From JACJWR01 sp964474045 (GTDB lineage: Bacteria; Actinomycetota; Actinomycetes; S36-B12; UBA10799): DNA of 64,000 nt. Shown here piece by piece: positions 62,476-64,000 of this stretch. Position 1 is the stretch's first letter, and each line of letters begins with the position of its first letter. The stretch spans positions 62,001 to 126,000 of the forward strand of contig CAYYRC010000001.1 in NCBI GenBank assembly GCA_964474045.1, read 5' to 3'. The translations under genes were made by a program, and so were the position numbers. Below the pieces are notes generated by a model that did no database searches, was not told the DNA's origin, and was given only the letters and a program-made list of their open reading frames with translations.

Positions 62476-64000
62476 TCAGGGCTGGTAGTAGCCGTTGATG
62501 TCGAGGAGCACTTCGGTGGGGGTGCTGGCGCCGTTGTAGAACTTGACGCTGCGGTTGGCGTCGACGCCCACGACGGAGCCGTTGGCCCGGGTGTACCCGG
62601 CGCCGGGCCAGTTCAGCGTCGACGCCGGCGTCAGCGCCTGGTCGGCGGGCCATACCCGCAGGTGCCCCGCCGACGTGGCGCCGGCCACGGTGGCGTTGAA
62701 CGCCACGGCGGTCGCCCCGGCGGGCACGACCACCGGCCGCGGCGCGGCCTGGCCCTGCGCCAGCGAGTAGACCGGCGCGTCCGACCCGTCCGCCGCGGTC
62801 ACGGGCACCGGGCCGGTGCCGCCCGAGGAGGTGCGGGTATCCAGCACGCGGGTGGGGTCGGCGGCGTGGAAGTACTGGCCCGCGCCAGAGTAGTAGCCGA
62901 CGACGTCGACGAGGAACCGCACCGGCACGCCGGACCCGTTGAACACCTTGATCTTGCGGTCCGCGCTCACCTGCACGGTCAGCCCGTTGGCGACGCGGTC
63001 GGCGGCGGCGAAGTTGATCGACGACGCGTTCGGCATCGCCTGGTCGGCTGGGAACACCCGCAGGTGCCCGCTGCCCGCGGGGCCCACGACGGTAATGTTG
63101 TACGCCACCGCGGACCCGCCGGAGGGCACCACCGGCGACAGGTCCACCGTCGTCGTGGCCTGCGCCGCGGTCAGCCCGCCGCCGGTGTTGGAGTCGTAGA
63201 CGCGGACCGGGGCGACCGGTGTGAACCGCCCGGCGGCCAGCTGGGGTGCGGAGGCGGACGCGGCCGGCACGAAGTAGCCCACCACGTCCACGATCGCATC
63301 GACCGCGGCGGTGGCGCCGTTGTACAGCTTCAGCGTGCGGTCCGGGGCCAGCTTGGCGACCAGGCCGTTGGCGATCGACTCGCCGGCGCGGAAGTTGACC
63401 GCCGACGCCCCCGTCAACGAGGTCGCGTCCCCGGGCATGACCCGCAGGTGCCCGCCCGCGCCTGGGCCGGGCACCGTCACGTTGTACGCCACCGCGACTG
63501 CCCCGGCAGGCACCTCCGGGGCGCCGCCGGCCTGCACCGCAGCCACCGACACCGTGCGCATCCCCGCCTCGAGCGGGACGATGGGGCCAGCGCCGCCCTG
63601 CGACAGACGGGTATCCAGGACCCGCCCCGGGGCCACCGGCACGAACACCAGAGACCCGGCAGCAAGCGGCGTGACGGCGACTGCTGCCGACGGCGTGCCG
63701 TCGCCGAGGCCGCTCACGGCGAGCAGCCTGACGCGGTAGGACGTGCCGTTGGCCAGACCGCTGATGACCAGGGGCGATGTGACCGAGGTTGGCGATCGCG
63801 GGAGCCACGTGGCGCCATCGTCAACCGAGTACTTGTAGTTGGTGATCGGCGAACCGCCGTTGGACCCGGGCGGGGTGAAGGTGACACTGACCGAACCGTC
63901 CCCAGGAGTCGCGACCAGGGCCGTCGGTGGGGGCGGGGGCCCCTTCGGCGTGATGTCGACCACTGCCGACGGTGTGCCGTCCCCGTAGGCGGTCACGGCA
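62476..64000 (-). CDS. 3' part of a fibronectin-III / VLDTR-repeat surface protein
   Basis: The gene runs off the right edge; 508 C-terminal residues are visible. The first part holds the end of one and a complete second fibronectin type III domain (TPGDGSVSVTFTPPGSNGGS, ITNYKYSVDDG, LANGTSYRVRLLAVSGLGDG). Then come three 115-130-aa repeats opening with RVLDTRLSQGG, RVYDSNTGG and RVLDTRTSSGG, and closing VDVVGYFVP, VDVVGYYSG and LDINGYYQP. They correspond one-for-one to the repeats of the phosphoesterase at 18753. Probably secreted; the N-terminal function lies outside the window. Confidence 0.8.
   Translation of the reverse strand, partial: AVTAYGDGTPSAVVDITPKGPPPPPTALVATPGDGSVSVTFTPPGSNGGSPITNYKYSVDDGATWLPRSPTSVTSPLVISGLANGTSYRVRLLAVSGLGDGTPSAAVAVTPLAAGSLVFVPVAPGRVLDTRLSQGGAGPIVPLEAGMRTVSVAAVQAGGAPEVPAGAVAVAYNVTVPGPGAGGHLRVMPGDATSLTGASAVNFRAGESIANGLVAKLAPDRTLKLYNGATAAVDAIVDVVGYFVPAASASAPQLAAGRFTPVAPVRVYDSNTGGGLTAAQATTTVDLSPVVPSGGSAVAYNITVVGPAGSGHLRVFPADQAMPNASSINFAAADRVANGLTVQVSADRKIKVFNGSGVPVRFLVDVVGYYSGAGQYFHAADPTRVLDTRTSSGGTGPVPVTAADGSDAPVYSLAQGQAAPRPVVVPAGATAVAFNATVAGATSAGHLRVWPADQALTPASTLNWPGAGYTRANGSVVGVDANRSVKFYNGASTPTEVLLDINGYYQP

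Overview
The window is a high-GC actinobacterial chromosome segment, roughly 70% GC by eye. It has many GTG starts and ATGA/GTGA stop-start overlaps. Actinobacterial markers include a TmsA/TmsB (BfaA/BfaB) pair for 10-methyl fatty acids, a MenJ-like menaquinone reductase, an Rpf-like transglycosylase, a DevR/DosR-like regulator, a three-subunit PntAA/AB/B transhydrogenase and a TadA partner protein. I cannot name the genus; a Mycobacteriales/Nakamurellales/Sporichthyales-type organism is plausible. No rRNA, tRNA, CRISPR array, transposase or phage gene was seen.

0-21 kb, mostly housekeeping and envelope genes: a TetR regulator; a three-gene operon of ATP-grasp-like, alpha-E and transglutaminase-like proteins; tmsA-tmsB; a PAC2/DUF1990/phosphoesterase operon; a cation efflux protein; a lipoprotein-menJ pair; a tocopherol cyclase-like protein; pntAA-pntAB-pntB; tadA with its partner; and a secreted phosphoesterase with three C-terminal 'VLDTR...GYF' repeats that overlaps a convergent Rpf-like gene.

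21-36 kb, surface and transport: a lone pseudopilin, a membrane protein with a secreted lipase, an isolated 35-aa ORF with a structured leader, a sulfonate/nitrate/taurine-type ABC operon behind an Rrf2 regulator, modABC with a 52-aa companion, a winged-helix regulator, and a MacB-type exporter preceded by three CTCAG repeats spaced exactly 11 bp.

36-46 kb: a beta-lactamase-fold lipoprotein, DUF2277, DUF4239, an S26B signal peptidase flanked by two paralogous secreted proteins and a DevR-like regulator, a ceramidase-like protein, an adenosylhomocysteinase-like protein translationally coupled to an MTA/SAH deaminase, and a DMT transporter coupled to an ECF S-component-like protein.

46-54 kb, signalling: a 1529-aa CheB-CheR-coil-PAS-GGDEF-EAL protein overlaps a B12-binding (CarH/LitR-like) sensor and faces a multi-PAS diguanylate cyclase. 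This suggests cobalamin or light control of c-di-GMP.

54-60.4 kb, the most unusual locus: a frameshifted asparagine-synthetase/lasso-cyclase homologue, a YcaO protein, a 68-aa precursor-like peptide overlapping ycaO, and a divergent HPr-kinase-like protein. Together they look like a RiPP locus combining lasso-type and YcaO-type chemistry, possibly decayed. The window ends with DUF4239, an unknown protein, a VOC protein and the 3' part of a fibronectin-III/VLDTR-repeat protein.

Three intergenic spacers carry related nested palindromes of about 60-75 bp (TTTGCGCCACTT...AAGTGGCGCAAA). They look like a dispersed REP-like family.
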